From the NCBI RefSeq assembly GCF_020171845.1, contig NZ_JAIVAM010000008.1:62001-126000 (forward strand): a stretch of DNA of 64,000 bases, written 5' to 3'. The translations under genes were made by a program, and so were the position numbers. The notes beneath the pieces are model-generated. The model was not told the DNA's origin and made no database searches. It saw nothing but the letters and a program-made list of their open reading frames with translations. Positions 19,527 through 29,731 of the stretch are shown in pieces (positions within the stretch are counted from its first letter, which is position 1; each line of letters begins with the position of its first letter). The stretch comes from Cytobacillus kochii. GTDB taxonomy: Bacteria; Bacillota; Bacilli; Bacillales; Cytobacillaceae.

Positions 19527-20489
19527 ATGAAATTAAAGATGATCTATTCTTTTTTGAATGCTGACATCAATATTATTGAAAAAGAATTAGAGGACACTAT
19601 ACAGGCTGAATCGCCTTTGCTTCATGAGGCATCCCTTTCATTATTACAGGCTGGTGGAAAAAGATTACGACCCGTATTTGTTTTACTTGGTGGTAAATTT
19701 GGCAACTATGATATTAATAACATAAAAAATGTAGCAGTTTCATTAGAACTCATCCATATGGCGTCACTTGTTCATGATGATGTAATTGATGATGCAGATT
19801 TGCGTCGCGGACAGCCGACAATTAAATCTAGGTGGGATAACCGGATTGCTATGTATACCGGTGATTATATTTTTGCGAGAGCCCTTGATGTTCTCTCTAA
19901 CATTAATAAACCGATTGCGCACCAAATTTTAGCTCACACGCTTGTGGAATTATGTTTAGGTGAAATTGAACAGATTGAGGATAAATTTCAATTTAATCAA
20001 AATTTGCGAAAGTACTTACGTCGAATTAGAAGAAAAACCGCTATACTCATTGCAGCGAGCTGTCAATTAGGAGCAATCGCAGCTGATGTAGAGGATGAGT
20101 TACATAAAAAGTTATATTATATAGGTTATTATATTGGAATGAGTTATCAAATTATTGATGATGTGCTTGATTTTGTAGGGACAGAAAAAGAGCTAGGGAA
20201 ACCTGCTGGTGGTGATTTGAAGCAAGGGAATATTACTTTACCTGTTTTACTGGCTATGGAAACACCTGCCATTAAAGACGATTTAGTAAAAATAACTGAC
20301 CATTCAACAGAAGCAGAAATTGAGCGAGCATTAGAATTGATAAAAAATTCCGATGCGATTGATCGTAGCTTAACATTAAGTGAATTATACCTTGAAAAAG
20401 CGCTAAATTTAATTGCTGAGCTTCCACAAAACCGCGCAAAAAATTTACTGCGAGATATTGCGAAAACAATTGGTAAAAGAAAGTTTTAA
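19527..20489 (+). CDS. hepT: Heptaprenyl diphosphate synthase component 2
   Basis: Catalytic trans-prenyltransferase subunit that extends farnesyl diphosphate with four isopentenyl units. The 320-residue protein has the first Asp-rich motif DDVIDDADLRRG (about residue 84-95) and the second DDVLDF (about 210-215), plus GGKRLRP and GDYIFARA. The start is ATG at 19527 with the weak ribosome site GGGTGAG; this aligns with the MKLKM(I/A)YSFLN part of the B. subtilis protein, which has a longer N-terminus. An in-frame GTG at 19515 is an alternative. Confidence 0.95.
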   Translation: MKLKMIYSFLNADINIIEKELEDTIQAESPLLHEASLSLLQAGGKRLRPVFVLLGGKFGNYDINNIKNVAVSLELIHMASLVHDDVIDDADLRRGQPTIKSRWDNRIAMYTGDYIFARALDVLSNINKPIAHQILAHTLVELCLGEIEQIEDKFQFNQNLRKYLRRIRRKTAILIAASCQLGAIAADVEDELHKKLYYIGYYIGMSYQIIDDVLDFVGTEKELGKPAGGDLKQGNITLPVLLAMETPAIKDDLVKITDHSTEAEIERALELIKNSDAIDRSLTLSELYLEKALNLIAELPQNRAKNLLRDIAKTIGKRKF

Positions 20490-20600
20490 CCGAAACGGTC
20501 ATTTTATCAATTGGAAGTTGCTAAATTGTCAAAACAATGATAATATTTTTGATGGATTATGGATGATAAATAATACATAGAGCAAGAGGAGTGTTTGAAA

Positions 20601-21047
20601 ATGGAACAAACTTTTTTAATGGTTAAACCAGATGGTGTACAACGTAATTTAATTGGAGAAATCGTTTCTCGTTTTGAAAAGAAAGGCTTCCAACTAAAAG
20701 GCGCTAAGTTAATGAGTATTCCTACTGAGCTTGCAGAAGAGCATTATGGGGAGCATAAAGAGCGTCCTTTCTTTGGTGAATTAGTAGACTTTATTACTTC
20801 TGGACCCGTTTTTGCAATGGTTTGGGAAGGTGAAAATGTGATTGCCACAGCTCGTCAAATGATGGGTGCAACTAACCCTAAAGATGCTGTACCAGGTTCT
20901 ATCCGTGGTGATTTCGCAGTAACTGTTGGTAAGAATGTTATTCATGGTTCAGACTCAAAAGAAAGTGCAGAACGTGAAATCGGTCTGTTCTTTAAAGAAG
21001 AGCAAATTGTCGAATACAAAAAGTTAATCAACGATTGGTCTAACTAA
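20601..21047 (+). CDS. ndk: Nucleoside diphosphate kinase
   Basis: Transfers the gamma phosphate between nucleoside triphosphates and diphosphates through a phosphohistidine. The 148-residue protein begins [16 protein letters not shown] and contains the active-site [13 protein letters not shown] with its catalytic His at about 115. ATG at 20601 follows AGAGGAG. It is followed by a strong terminator and lies between hepT and cheR as in B. subtilis. Confidence 0.98.
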   Translation: MEQTFLMVKPDGVQRNLIGEIVSRFEKKGFQLKGAKLMSIPTELAEEHYGEHKERPFFGELVDFITSGPVFAMVWEGENVIATARQMMGATNPKDAVPGSIRGDFAVTVGKNVIHGSDSKESAEREIGLFFKEEQIVEYKKLINDWSN

Positions 21048-21058
21048 TCTATTCACTC

Positions 21059-21091
21059 TAAAAACGTCTGGCAATTGCCAGGCGTTTTTTT
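21059..21091 (+). terminator. Intrinsic terminator after ndk
   Basis: A long stem (AACGTCTGGCAA against TTGCCAGGCGTT, one G-U pair, minimal loop) is followed by seven T's. Confidence 0.93.
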
Positions 21092-21387
21092 GCTTAAATA
21101 ATGGCTCTATTAATTTTTGTGTTTATATACAGTTGAGGAGAAGGGATTAACGCATCCATCAAGAGTAAGAAAGAAAAAATTTAGCTGAGCAAAGTCGTTT
21201 AAGGACAATTTATTAAGCTGCTCTAGCATGAGTAGAGTGAAAACGATAAACTCTCACTTGATCTTTTGTATACTTTTTATAAAGCAAATCGAATTATTTA
21301 CGGCAATTCAAAAAAATTTCAACATTATTTGCACTTTTGTTTTATACTAGATAGAAAATGTAGCTTTATAAGGGAGGTGTACACCTC
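21092..21387 (+). promoter_or_regulatory. cheR upstream region with palindrome over the ribosome site
   Basis: No gene is visible. The 14-base perfect palindrome GAGGTGTACACCTC (21374-21387) overlaps the cheR ribosome binding site AGGGAGGTG (21371-21379) and ends directly at the start codon. As RNA it could fold into a 5-bp hairpin that hides the site. TATACT at about 21341-21346 is a possible -10, but its -35 is weak. Confidence 0.5.
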
Positions 21388-22185
21388 ATGTACGAACATG
21401 AATATGAGCAATTTATTGAAAAGGTTAACCAATATACGGGCATTGATTTGGCTCAATATAAAGAAACACAAATGAAAAGGCGACTTCAAGCTTTCTATGA
21501 TAAAAAGGGGTATACATCTTTTAACCAGTTATATCTTGCGATGGTTAAAGACAAAAAGCTGTTGGCTGAGTTTTTAGATCGTATGACGATTAATGTCTCT
21601 GAGTTTTACCGAAATCGAAAGAGGTGGGAAGTGTTAGAAAAAGAAATACTACCTCTATTGTTACAGAAGAAAGAGCCATTGAAGTTATGGAGTGCTGCCT
21701 GTTCAACAGGAGAGGAGCCATACACACTAGCGATGATCTTATCTAAGTATTTACCTCTTTCAAAAATCCGAATTTTTGCTACTGATATTGATGAATCTGC
21801 ACTACTGAGAGCAAAAACAGGCATTTACCATGAACGATCTCTTCAGGAGATACCTGATGAAATGAAAAAGAAGTATTTTTTTCAAGAAGGAAAACAATAT
21901 ATTCTATCAGATGAGATTAAACAAACAGTAGTCTTCCAAAAGCAAAATTTACTTGCCGATTCTTTTTTAAAAGACTATGACTTAATTATTTGTCGAAATG
22001 TCCTTATTTATTTTACCGAAGAAGCAAAAGCAATGATTTATAGCAAATTTAGTAAAGCACTTAAAAATGGTGGTTACTTATTTGTTGGAAGTACGGAACA
22101 AATATTTAATCCCTCTCTATATGACTTGAAAAATCAGCAATCTTTCTTTTATAAAAAGACAAGCGGACTGCCGTTAATAAAATAA
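21388..22185 (+). CDS. cheR: Chemotaxis protein methyltransferase CheR
   Basis: SAM-dependent methyltransferase that methylates glutamate residues on chemoreceptors for adaptation. The 265-residue protein has the all-helical CheR N domain (about 5-75) and the methyltransferase domain with [17 protein letters not shown] (motif I, about 98-114), [10 protein letters not shown] and [12 protein letters not shown] (about 196-207). ATG at 21388 follows AGGGAGGTG. It is alone between ndk and the aro genes, as in B. subtilis. Its presence implies the organism has chemotaxis genes elsewhere. Confidence 0.96.
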   Translation: MYEHEYEQFIEKVNQYTGIDLAQYKETQMKRRLQAFYDKKGYTSFNQLYLAMVKDKKLLAEFLDRMTINVSEFYRNRKRWEVLEKEILPLLLQKKEPLKLWSAACSTGEEPYTLAMILSKYLPLSKIRIFATDIDESALLRAKTGIYHERSLQEIPDEMKKKYFFQEGKQYILSDEIKQTVVFQKQNLLADSFLKDYDLIICRNVLIYFTEEAKAMIYSKFSKALKNGGYLFVGSTEQIFNPSLYDLKNQQSFFYKKTSGLPLIK

Positions 22186-22320
22186 ATAGGCTTTTCAACC
22201 TAACTAGTTACATATTTTTTATAGAAATAAAAGATTATTTTTAAATTTATACTATGTTTATAGATGTTCATATGTTATATTGATACATAATCCTTTAAAG
22301 CGTTGAAGGGGGAAAGAGTA

Positions 22321-23493
22321 ATGAGATATTTAACTTCTGGGGAATCACATGGACCCCAATTAACAACAATTATTGAAGGCTTGCCTGCAGGGTTGCCATT
22401 ACTAGAAACAGATATTAATGAGTCACTTGCAAGAAGGCAAAAAGGATATGGTCGTGGCCGTAGGATGCAAATTGAAAAAGATACTGTCCAGATTACATCC
22501 GGCGTTAGACATGGATATACATTAGGATCACCGGTTGGACTTGTCGTTGAGAACGATGATTGGAAGCATTGGACTAAGATTATGGGGCAAGCACCAATCG
22601 AACCGGAGGAATTAGAAGAAGTAAAAAGAAAAATAACAAGACCGAGACCAGGTCATGCGGATTTAAATGGTGCTGTAAAATACGGTCATAGAGATATGAG
22701 AAATGTATTAGAACGTTCATCAGCTCGAGAAACAACAGTAAGAGTAGCAGCGGGTGCAGTAGCGAAAAAGTTATTATCATCTTTAGGCATTGAAGTTGTG
22801 GGTCATGTTGTGGAGATCGGTGGAATCGTCTCAAATGTGAAAAGTTATTCTTCAATGGAAGAATTAAAAACAATAACTGAAGAGTCTCCAGTTCGTTGTT
22901 TAGACAGTGTAGCAGCAGAAGAGATGATGGCAGCGATTGACAATGCCAAGAAGAATGGTGATTCTATTGGTGGTGTCGTTGAAGTAGTTGTAGAAGGTAT
23001 GCCTTCGGGAGTTGGTAGTTATGTTCATTATGATCGTAAACTAGATGCAAAACTTGCTTATGCGATGTTGAGTATAAACGCCTTTAAAGGTGTTGAATTT
23101 GGTATTGGCTTTGAAGCCGCTAAAAAGCCAGGTAGTCAAGTACATGATGAGATTGCTTGGAGTGAGGAGAAAGGTTATTATCGTAAAACCAATAATCTTG
23201 GTGGTTTTGAAGGAGGCATGACAACTGGTATGCCGATTGTTGTTAAAGGTGTAATGAAACCTATACCAACACTATATAAACCATTAGAAAGTGTAGATAT
23301 TGATACGAAAGAACCTTTTAATGCTAGTATTGAACGTTCAGATAGTTGTGCAGTACCAGCGGCGGCAGTAGTGGCAGAGCATGTAATTGCTTGGGAGTTA
23401 GCAAGCGCGATTGTTGAACAATTCTATGCAGATCGCTTTGAGACGTTAAAGGATATAATTGCCGATCAAAAACGGTATGCAAAGGAGTTTTAA
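22321..23493 (+). CDS. aroC: Chorismate synthase
   Basis: FMN-dependent conversion of EPSP to chorismate (named aroF in B. subtilis). The 390-residue protein has the signatures GESHGPQL near the N-terminus, [19 protein letters not shown] (about 120-138, family signature 2) and the C-terminal [19 protein letters not shown] at 22321 follows GGGGGA. It is the first gene of the aromatic cluster and ends two bases before aroB. Confidence 0.97.
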   Translation: MRYLTSGESHGPQLTTIIEGLPAGLPLLETDINESLARRQKGYGRGRRMQIEKDTVQITSGVRHGYTLGSPVGLVVENDDWKHWTKIMGQAPIEPEELEEVKRKITRPRPGHADLNGAVKYGHRDMRNVLERSSARETTVRVAAGAVAKKLLSSLGIEVVGHVVEIGGIVSNVKSYSSMEELKTITEESPVRCLDSVAAEEMMAAIDNAKKNGDSIGGVVEVVVEGMPSGVGSYVHYDRKLDAKLAYAMLSINAFKGVEFGIGFEAAKKPGSQVHDEIAWSEEKGYYRKTNNLGGFEGGMTTGMPIVVKGVMKPIPTLYKPLESVDIDTKEPFNASIERSDSCAVPAAAVVAEHVIAWELASAIVEQFYADRFETLKDIIADQKRYAKEF

Positions 23494-23495
23494 AG

Positions 23496-24578
23496 ATGGT
23501 GCAGCTGCAAATTTCAACTCAACATCACTCTTATCCAGTCGTTATTGGTAGCGGCGCTATTCATGGTGTACAAGCATTCATTCAAGAAAATATGAAGGAA
23601 GTCACCAATATTGGCATCATTATTGATGAAAAGGTAGCGGATATTTATTGGAACGACTTAAAGGCAGCTTTTAATGAGCTGCCCTTCTCCGTTTACATTG
23701 CACCTAGCGGAGAAAATGCAAAGACTTTTGATGTCTATTATGACATTACCGGCTTTTTGCTTGAGAAAAAGCTCGATAGAAAATCGCTTATTATTGCTAT
23801 AGGTGGAGGGGCAATTGGTGACTTGGCAGGGTTTGTTGCTTCTACGTTTATGAGAGGTATCCCTTTTATACAGATCCCAACAACCATTCTTGCCCACGAT
23901 AGTGCAGTAGGTGGTAAAGTAGCCATCAATCATCCTTTAGGAAAGAATATGATTGGTGCTTTTCATCAGCCGGAAGCAGTTTTTTATGATTTAGAATTTT
24001 TGCAATCACTATCTTTGCAGGAAAAACGCTCAGGGTTCGCTGAAGTAATTAAGCATGGACTCATTCATGATGAAGTGTTTTATGCACAGATGCGTAGTGA
24101 ACTCCATACGCTAGAAGAACTTTCTCCTACGTTACTTTCATCCTTTTTAACAAGAGGCATAGAAATAAAAGGAGAGTTTGTCGCAGCGGATGAAAAAGAA
24201 AAAGGTGTGCGAGCATATTTAAACTTTGGTCATACATTAGGTCATGCGATTGAGGCAGAAATGGGCTACGGCGGTTGGACGCATGGTGAATCGGTCGCAG
24301 TTGGAATGATTTTTGCTCTTAAATTAAGTCAGAAAAAATTAAATCTTTCATTTAATGTAGAAGATTTCACACAATGGTTACAGATTTTAGGATATACAAC
24401 CACGATTCCTGTTCATATAAGTCATGAAAATCTATTAAAAAGAATGAAACAAGATAAAAAGAGTGTTGCAGGCCAAGTAAAGTTTGTGTTGTTAACCAGA
24501 ATCGGGAAACCAGTTTTAGAGGATATTTCCGATGAAATCATACTAGAAGAATTGGCAAGCTTTCATAAGGGGGGATAA
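23496..24578 (+). CDS. aroB: 3-dehydroquinate synthase
   Basis: Cyclises DAHP to 3-dehydroquinate with NAD and a divalent metal. The 360-residue protein has the NAD-binding IAIGGGAIGDLAGFVAST (about 98-115), QIPTTILAHDSAVGGKVAIN (about 126-145), and metal ligands in GEFVAADEKEKG (Glu) and LNFGHTLGHAIE (His). ATG at 23496 follows AAAGGAG. Tight spacing to aroC and aroH supports one operon. Confidence 0.97.
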   Translation: MVQLQISTQHHSYPVVIGSGAIHGVQAFIQENMKEVTNIGIIIDEKVADIYWNDLKAAFNELPFSVYIAPSGENAKTFDVYYDITGFLLEKKLDRKSLIIAIGGGAIGDLAGFVASTFMRGIPFIQIPTTILAHDSAVGGKVAINHPLGKNMIGAFHQPEAVFYDLEFLQSLSLQEKRSGFAEVIKHGLIHDEVFYAQMRSELHTLEELSPTLLSSFLTRGIEIKGEFVAADEKEKGVRAYLNFGHTLGHAIEAEMGYGGWTHGESVAVGMIFALKLSQKKLNLSFNVEDFTQWLQILGYTTTIPVHISHENLLKRMKQDKKSVAGQVKFVLLTRIGKPVLEDISDEIILEELASFHKGG

Positions 24579-24580
24579 AG

Positions 24581-24955
24581 GTGATACGTGGGGTGAGAGG
24601 TGCGGTTACTGTTGAAAAGAATGAAGAAAAAGAAATAGTGGCAGCTACCGAGCAGTTGCTACGAGAAATGATTAAGGAGAATCATATAGATGCACATTCT
24701 GTCGTAAGTGTATTTATTTCTGTAACAGATGACATCACAGAAGCCTTTCCAGCAAAGGCGCTCCGGGCAATTGAGGGATGGACATATGTGCCCGTTATGT
24801 GTATGAGAGAAATTCCTGTTCCAAAAGGTTTAACAAAATGTATTCGGGTGATGATGCATGTGAACACGGAGATTGCTCAAGAAAAAATTTCTCATATTTA
24901 TTTAGGAAATGCAGTATCATTACGACCGGATTTACAACAAGAATTAAATAGATAA
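24581..24955 (+). CDS. aroH: Chorismate mutase (AroH type)
   Basis: Monofunctional trimeric chorismate mutase making prephenate for Phe and Tyr. The 124-residue protein shows the family's N-terminal [15 protein letters not shown] (Arg7 equivalent), [20 protein letters not shown] (Glu78 region further on, CMREIPV with its Arg90 equivalent) and the C-terminal [17 protein letters not shown] at 24581 follows AAGGGGGG. In B. subtilis the trp operon follows; here hisC comes next. Confidence 0.96.
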   Translation: MIRGVRGAVTVEKNEEKEIVAATEQLLREMIKENHIDAHSVVSVFISVTDDITEAFPAKALRAIEGWTYVPVMCMREIPVPKGLTKCIRVMMHVNTEIAQEKISHIYLGNAVSLRPDLQQELNR

Positions 24956-24975
24956 AGAAGAGGAGTATGAGGAAA

Positions 24976-26076
24976 ATGAAGTGGAAGCAGCAAATATTAA
25001 ATTTGACCCCTTACCAACCTGGAAAATCTATAGATGAAGTAAAAAAACAATATGGACTAAGTGAAATAACAAAACTTGCTTCTAATGAAAATCCCTTCGG
25101 TTGTTCACCAAAAGCGTCAGAGGCAATTCAGCAACCTTCTGCATTTTTTGCTTTATATCCGGACGGATATGCTGCAAATTTGCGTGAAGCCCTAGCTAGT
25201 CATCTTGGTGTGAGTCAGGATCAATTAATCTTTGGAAATGGCTCGGATGAGACAATTATGATGCTTTCTCGTGCATTATTAAGTCCTGAAACAAATACTG
25301 TTATGGCTACACCAACCTTTCCTCAATATAAACATAATGCAATCATTGAAGGAGCAGAGGTACGTGAGGTACCGCTAAAAGAAGGGCAGCATGATCTAGA
25401 GAATATGTTAGCGCAAATTGATGAGCAAACAGCAATCGTTTGGGTTTGTAGTCCGAACAACCCAACTGGCACCTATATTCCCAACGATGAACTAGTGTCG
25501 TTTATTAGTAAAGTTCCTGAAGATGTATTAGTGGTACTAGATGAAGCGTATTGTGAATATACGACAGCAGAAGATTACCATGATTCCATTAAAATTGTTG
25601 AGGCTTTTCCACATGTCATCGCTCTTCGTACTTTCTCTAAGATTTATGGACTTGCTAGCCTACGTATTGGTTACGGGATTGCTCAAGCACCACTCATTCG
25701 CGCGTTAGAGCCAGTCAGGGAACCATTCAATGCCAACCGCTTCGGTCAAGAAGTAGCTATACAGGCGTTATCTGACGATGTGTTCATTGAAAAATGTAGA
25801 CAAGAGAATCGTAGTGGATTAGCGCAATTTTATCAATTTTGTGAGGAAAACGGATTAGATTACTATCCATCCCAAGGAAATTTTATTTTAATTGACTTTG
25901 CTGTGGAGGGAAATCGCGTCTTTCAATCACTATTAGAAAAGGGCTATATTGTTAGATCGGGTCAAGCATTAGGTTTTCCTACAGCTGTTCGGGTAACAGT
26001 TGGATCGAAGGAACAAAATGATGGTGTTATACAAGCGATGTCTCAATTTCTATCAGAAATCAAGACAGTATCTTAA
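24976..26076 (+). CDS. hisC: Histidinol-phosphate / aromatic aminotransferase
   Basis: PLP-dependent class II aminotransferase that works in histidine synthesis and also transaminates phenylpyruvate and hydroxyphenylpyruvate, which explains its place in the aromatic cluster. The 366-residue protein shows ASNENPFG, the PLP lysine in [17 protein letters not shown] (Lys at about residue 220), and [11 protein letters not shown] at 24976 gives [17 protein letters not shown], aligning with the family; ATG at 24967 sits too close to AGGAG at 24961-24965. It follows aroH by about 20 bases. Confidence 0.94.
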   Translation: MKWKQQILNLTPYQPGKSIDEVKKQYGLSEITKLASNENPFGCSPKASEAIQQPSAFFALYPDGYAANLREALASHLGVSQDQLIFGNGSDETIMMLSRALLSPETNTVMATPTFPQYKHNAIIEGAEVREVPLKEGQHDLENMLAQIDEQTAIVWVCSPNNPTGTYIPNDELVSFISKVPEDVLVVLDEAYCEYTTAEDYHDSIKIVEAFPHVIALRTFSKIYGLASLRIGYGIAQAPLIRALEPVREPFNANRFGQEVAIQALSDDVFIEKCRQENRSGLAQFYQFCEENGLDYYPSQGNFILIDFAVEGNRVFQSLLEKGYIVRSGQALGFPTAVRVTVGSKEQNDGVIQAMSQFLSEIKTVS

Positions 26077-26089
26077 TTAGGAATTTTTT

Positions 26090-26125
26090 ATTTCAGAGGC
26101 GAAAATCGTCTCTGAAATTGTTTTA
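26090..26125 (+). terminator. Intrinsic terminator after hisC
   Basis: A 13-bp stem (ATTTCAGAGGCGA with TCGTCTCTGAAAT, one G-U pair) around AAA, followed by TGTTTT. It divides aroC-hisC from tyrA-aroA. Confidence 0.8.
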
Positions 26126-26226
26126 CATGAAAAAGTATTTGTAGGGTAGTGGTATTTTTCTATTTAGCAATTTAACCTCATACCTTCGTCAATCAATGAG
26201 TTTTCTAACAAGAGGTGTGTTAAAAC

Positions 26227-27333
26227 ATGAATGGACAAGTATTTGTTATTGGTCTAGGATTAATCGGTGGTTCTATTGCACTTTCAATTAAGCATACTCA
26301 TCTTGAAGCCAAATGTAGCGGTTATGATGTAAATAAAGAACAGTTAAAACTCGGTAAGATGTTGGGTGTAATTGATGAGTCAGTTTCAACTATTCGTGAA
26401 GGTGCTGAGAAGGCTGACCTGATTATTATTGCTACACCAGTAAATGAGACAAAAAGAATAGTAGAAGAGCTCGCATACATGGATCTTAAAAGAGATGTAA
26501 TTATAACAGATGCGGGAAGTACGAAGAAAGAAATTATATCATCTGCCAATGATTTAAAACAAAAAGGTTTTACATTCATTGGTGGTCATCCGATGGCCGG
26601 TTCACATAAGAGTGGTGTATCTGCAGCCAGACGACTTTTATTTGAGAATGCCTTCTATCTTTTAACACCTGAACCGCATATTACGGAAGAGAAAATCGAT
26701 CGTTTAAAAGAGTGGCTGACTAGTACAAAGGCAAAGTTTATTACAGTGACACCACATGAGCACGATTACTTAACAGGTGTGATTAGTCATTTTCCGCATA
26801 TTATTGCTGCTTCTCTCGTTCGTCGAGCCGAAGAGAGTAGTCAAACACAAAAGCTGATTCCCCGCCTTGCTGCAGGTGGATTTAGGGATATTACAAGAAT
26901 TGCTTCTAGTAGCCCAGCGATGTGGCGTGATATTCTCTTGCAAAATAATGAGGTGTTGTTAGATTTATTAGAAGACTGGAAGAAAGAAATGAACTATGTC
27001 TATGAAATGCTTACTACTGCGGATAATGAAGAGATCTTTCAATATTTCCAATCTGCCAAAACCTTTCGTGATGAAATGCCACAAAAACAAAAAGGAGCCA
27101 TTCCGGCCTTTTATGACCTATTTGTCGATGTCCCTGATTATCCAGGTGTCATTTCGGAAATTACTGGATATTTAGCAAAGGAAGAGATTAGTATCACAAA
27201 TATTAGTATTAGAGAAACGAGAGAAGAAATAACTGGCGTGCTTGTGATTAGCTTTCAAACAGAAGAGGATCGTGATCGTGCGATAGATTGCATAAATAGA
27301 CAAACATCTTTTGAACATACAATTGGCATGTAA
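26227..27333 (+). CDS. tyrA: Prephenate dehydrogenase
   Basis: NAD-dependent oxidative decarboxylation of prephenate to 4-hydroxyphenylpyruvate in tyrosine synthesis. The 368-residue protein has the Rossmann motif GLGLIGGS (about residues 9-16), GGHPMAGSHKSG (about 119-130) with the catalytic His, and a C-terminal ACT regulatory domain (from about 296: FVDVPDYPGVISEITGYLAK). ATG at 26227 follows AGAGGTGTG. aroA follows after 26 bases. Confidence 0.97.
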   Translation: MNGQVFVIGLGLIGGSIALSIKHTHLEAKCSGYDVNKEQLKLGKMLGVIDESVSTIREGAEKADLIIIATPVNETKRIVEELAYMDLKRDVIITDAGSTKKEIISSANDLKQKGFTFIGGHPMAGSHKSGVSAARRLLFENAFYLLTPEPHITEEKIDRLKEWLTSTKAKFITVTPHEHDYLTGVISHFPHIIAASLVRRAEESSQTQKLIPRLAAGGFRDITRIASSSPAMWRDILLQNNEVLLDLLEDWKKEMNYVYEMLTTADNEEIFQYFQSAKTFRDEMPQKQKGAIPAFYDLFVDVPDYPGVISEITGYLAKEEISITNISIRETREEITGVLVISFQTEEDRDRAIDCINRQTSFEHTIGM

Positions 27334-27359
27334 CAATGTTAAAAAAAGGGTGATTAAGT

Positions 27360-28655
27360 GTGAGCGTAAAGAATTTGAATTTTACACATAATGGATTATC
27401 TGGTGAGATTCATATCCCTGGTGATAAATCGATTTCTCATCGGTCGATTATGTTCGGTTCAATTGCAAAAGGGAAAACAGTCGTTAAGAATTTTTTAGCT
27501 GGTGAAGATTGCCTTAGTACAATTGCTTGTTTTAGAAAACTTGGTGTTAAAATAGAGCATGAAAATCAAACAGTTATTATTCATGGTGAAGGTATGGACG
27601 CCCTAAAAGAACCAGAAGAAGTACTTGATGTCGGTAATTCAGGAACAACCATTCGTCTCATTATGGGTATCCTTTCTGGGCGCCCTTTTCATAGTGTTTT
27701 AATCGGTGATTCGTCAATTGGTAAACGTCCTATGACAAGAGTGGTTGGACCCTTAAAGGAAATGGGTGCTAAAATTGAGGGACGTCAATCAGGTGAGTTC
27801 ACTCCCTTATCTGTTACAGGTGGTGAGCTTGAATCAATCACCTACACTTTACCAGTAGCCAGTGCTCAAGTGAAATCTGCCATCATACTTGCTGGATTAC
27901 AAGCAAAAGGGACAACAAAAATTATTGAACCTGAAAAAACGAGAGATCATACAGAAAGAATGATCCATGCCTTCAGTGGAAAAGTGTCAAATGATAATGG
28001 AATGATTTCAGTTGAAGGTGGTCAATCATTTAAAGCAACGAATCTTATCGTACCAGGAGATATTTCCTCAGCTGCCTTTTTCCTAGCAGCAGGAGCTATC
28101 GTACCTAATAGTAAAATCGTCCTCAAAAATGTGGGTTTAAATCCAACAAGAACAGGTATCATTGATGTACTAAAAGAAATGGGTGCAAAAATGACGATTG
28201 AGCCTTATGAGAGTAACGGTCACGAGGAGCCTGCAGGTGATATTTTTATTGAAACATCTGAACTTAAAGGTGTCACAATTGATGGAGAAATGATTCCGAG
28301 ATTAATTGATGAAATACCAATTATTGCCCTACTTTCGACACAAGCTACCGGGAAAACGATTATTAAAGATGCGCAAGAATTAAAAGTAAAAGAAACGAAT
28401 CGTATTGATACAGTTGTGAATGAGTTGAAAAAACTAGGTGCAAATATTGAAGCAACTGATGATGGGATGATTATTGAAGGTCAAACTTCTCTATCGGGAG
28501 GAACTGTCGAGAGCTATGGTGATCATCGTATTGGTATGATGCTGTCCATTGCTTCATTAATTTCAGACGGGGATATAGAACTCTATCAGCCAGATGCTAT
28601 CGCTGTTTCTTATCCAAGCTTCTTTGATCATATTGATCATTTATTAGTAAAGTAA
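27360..28655 (+). CDS. aroA: 3-phosphoshikimate 1-carboxyvinyltransferase (EPSP synthase)
   Basis: Adds enolpyruvate from PEP to shikimate 3-phosphate (named aroE in B. subtilis). The 431-residue protein has [16 protein letters not shown] (about 21-36), the signature [17 protein letters not shown] (about 92-108) and the second signature [10 protein letters not shown] (about 345-354), DxxRIGMML near the end. GTG at 27360 is the start; the ribosome site AAGGGTGA is modest. It closes the aromatic group and is followed by a terminator. Confidence 0.97.
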   Translation: MSVKNLNFTHNGLSGEIHIPGDKSISHRSIMFGSIAKGKTVVKNFLAGEDCLSTIACFRKLGVKIEHENQTVIIHGEGMDALKEPEEVLDVGNSGTTIRLIMGILSGRPFHSVLIGDSSIGKRPMTRVVGPLKEMGAKIEGRQSGEFTPLSVTGGELESITYTLPVASAQVKSAIILAGLQAKGTTKIIEPEKTRDHTERMIHAFSGKVSNDNGMISVEGGQSFKATNLIVPGDISSAAFFLAAGAIVPNSKIVLKNVGLNPTRTGIIDVLKEMGAKMTIEPYESNGHEEPAGDIFIETSELKGVTIDGEMIPRLIDEIPIIALLSTQATGKTIIKDAQELKVKETNRIDTVVNELKKLGANIEATDDGMIIEGQTSLSGGTVESYGDHRIGMMLSIASLISDGDIELYQPDAIAVSYPSFFDHIDHLLVK

Positions 28656-28675
28656 ATATAAATCATATCTATTCG

Positions 28676-28729
28676 CTTGTGGTACATGCCAATGATGACA
28701 TACGGTATGCACCACAAGTTTTTCTTTTT
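28676..28729 (+). terminator. Intrinsic terminator after aroA
   Basis: CTTGTGGT pairs with ACCACAAG, extended by CAT/ATG past one mismatch, with a T-rich tail (TTTTTCTTTTTG). Confidence 0.8.
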
Positions 28730-28810
28730 GTGAGCGAAATGTAAAAACTAATCATATATTCTTGTTTTCATCATAGCTTGTCTAAAAAGATGAGATAAGG
28801 ATGATGATAA

Positions 28811-29710
28811 ATGGTATATATGATTGAGAACGTTTATCGACAGAATAAAAGCAAGGGCGCCTATGTTCCTACCTCTTACGTTATCGGTAATGAGAAAATC
28901 CTTTCCGTTAGAGAAGCACCCTTTAGGCAATATACGTATATGAAAATAGACGGAGATCCGTACGTGATTTCTCCTCCCCTCGTTAAGTATGTTGAGACAA
29001 TACCTGACGATATGCCTAACTTCTTTCTTTCTGAGCTGATTTTAAAGGGATGTTTAGTGTTCATGACGAAAGTGGAAATAAGCTATAAACATCAATTAAA
29101 GTCAGCTATCCAACTGTTGGATGATAAGCTGAAAATTTCTCCAATTGATTATTTGTTAGGGGTGCAATTGCCATTGGCTTCACTGCAGCCAGACATGATA
29201 AGATTATTAAGAAAAGAAAAAATTCCTGCTGTTTTTGTGGAAATAACGGGAATCAATGATTTAGACGATATGCCATGGGGATGGGTGAAAGAAGCGTTCT
29301 TTCCTTACTTTAGTAACTTAATCCCTATTTTTAAGCATGTTGATAATGAAAAAGACTACCGTTTACTGCAACAAAAGTGGGTGTATTATATGAAAAAGCA
29401 TCGCCTGCCATATGTGGCTCATCCATTGAAAAATGGTGAATTAATCAATGAGCAAACGCAAGCAACAATCGGTATATACCCTTTTAAAACACAATTACAA
29501 CCTGGATTAGAAGCGAATTATAATTTTTACAAACGAGGCAGGGAAATCACAAATATTGAAGAATTAGATGTATATCATTATCATAGAGAGAGGCTGGTCA
29601 TCTCATGTTTACGTGGGAGAGTCTTACGGGCAGGTGATTGGCATCATCCGCTTGAAGGATTTGGTAAGAGAGTCATGATTAAGACACCATCATACTACCA
29701 GCTATCATAA
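28811..29710 (+). CDS. Protein of unknown function, possibly a degenerate amidohydrolase-like protein
   Basis: I do not recognise this 299-residue protein. It is soluble, without signal or membrane segment. The first 60 residues (IENVYRQNKSKG...SYVIGNEKILSV...DGDPYVISPPLV) and the end (SCLRGRVLRAGDW...GFGKRV) resemble in pattern the composite beta-sandwich parts that flank amidohydrolase barrels, where one expects VIDAEGKYVLPG and GKVVR-GRW. The His-x-His metal ligands that should follow are absent. This similarity is by eye only. The start could be ATG 28811 or 28820, with AAGG at 28797-28800. It precedes ypiA by 21 bases and is likely in its operon; B. subtilis has no gene here that I recall. 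Confidence 0.7.
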   Translation: MVYMIENVYRQNKSKGAYVPTSYVIGNEKILSVREAPFRQYTYMKIDGDPYVISPPLVKYVETIPDDMPNFFLSELILKGCLVFMTKVEISYKHQLKSAIQLLDDKLKISPIDYLLGVQLPLASLQPDMIRLLRKEKIPAVFVEITGINDLDDMPWGWVKEAFFPYFSNLIPIFKHVDNEKDYRLLQQKWVYYMKKHRLPYVAHPLKNGELINEQTQATIGIYPFKTQLQPGLEANYNFYKRGREITNIEELDVYHYHRERLVISCLRGRVLRAGDWHHPLEGFGKRVMIKTPSYYQLS

Positions 29711-29731
29711 TTGTATTGAAAGGATATAGAT

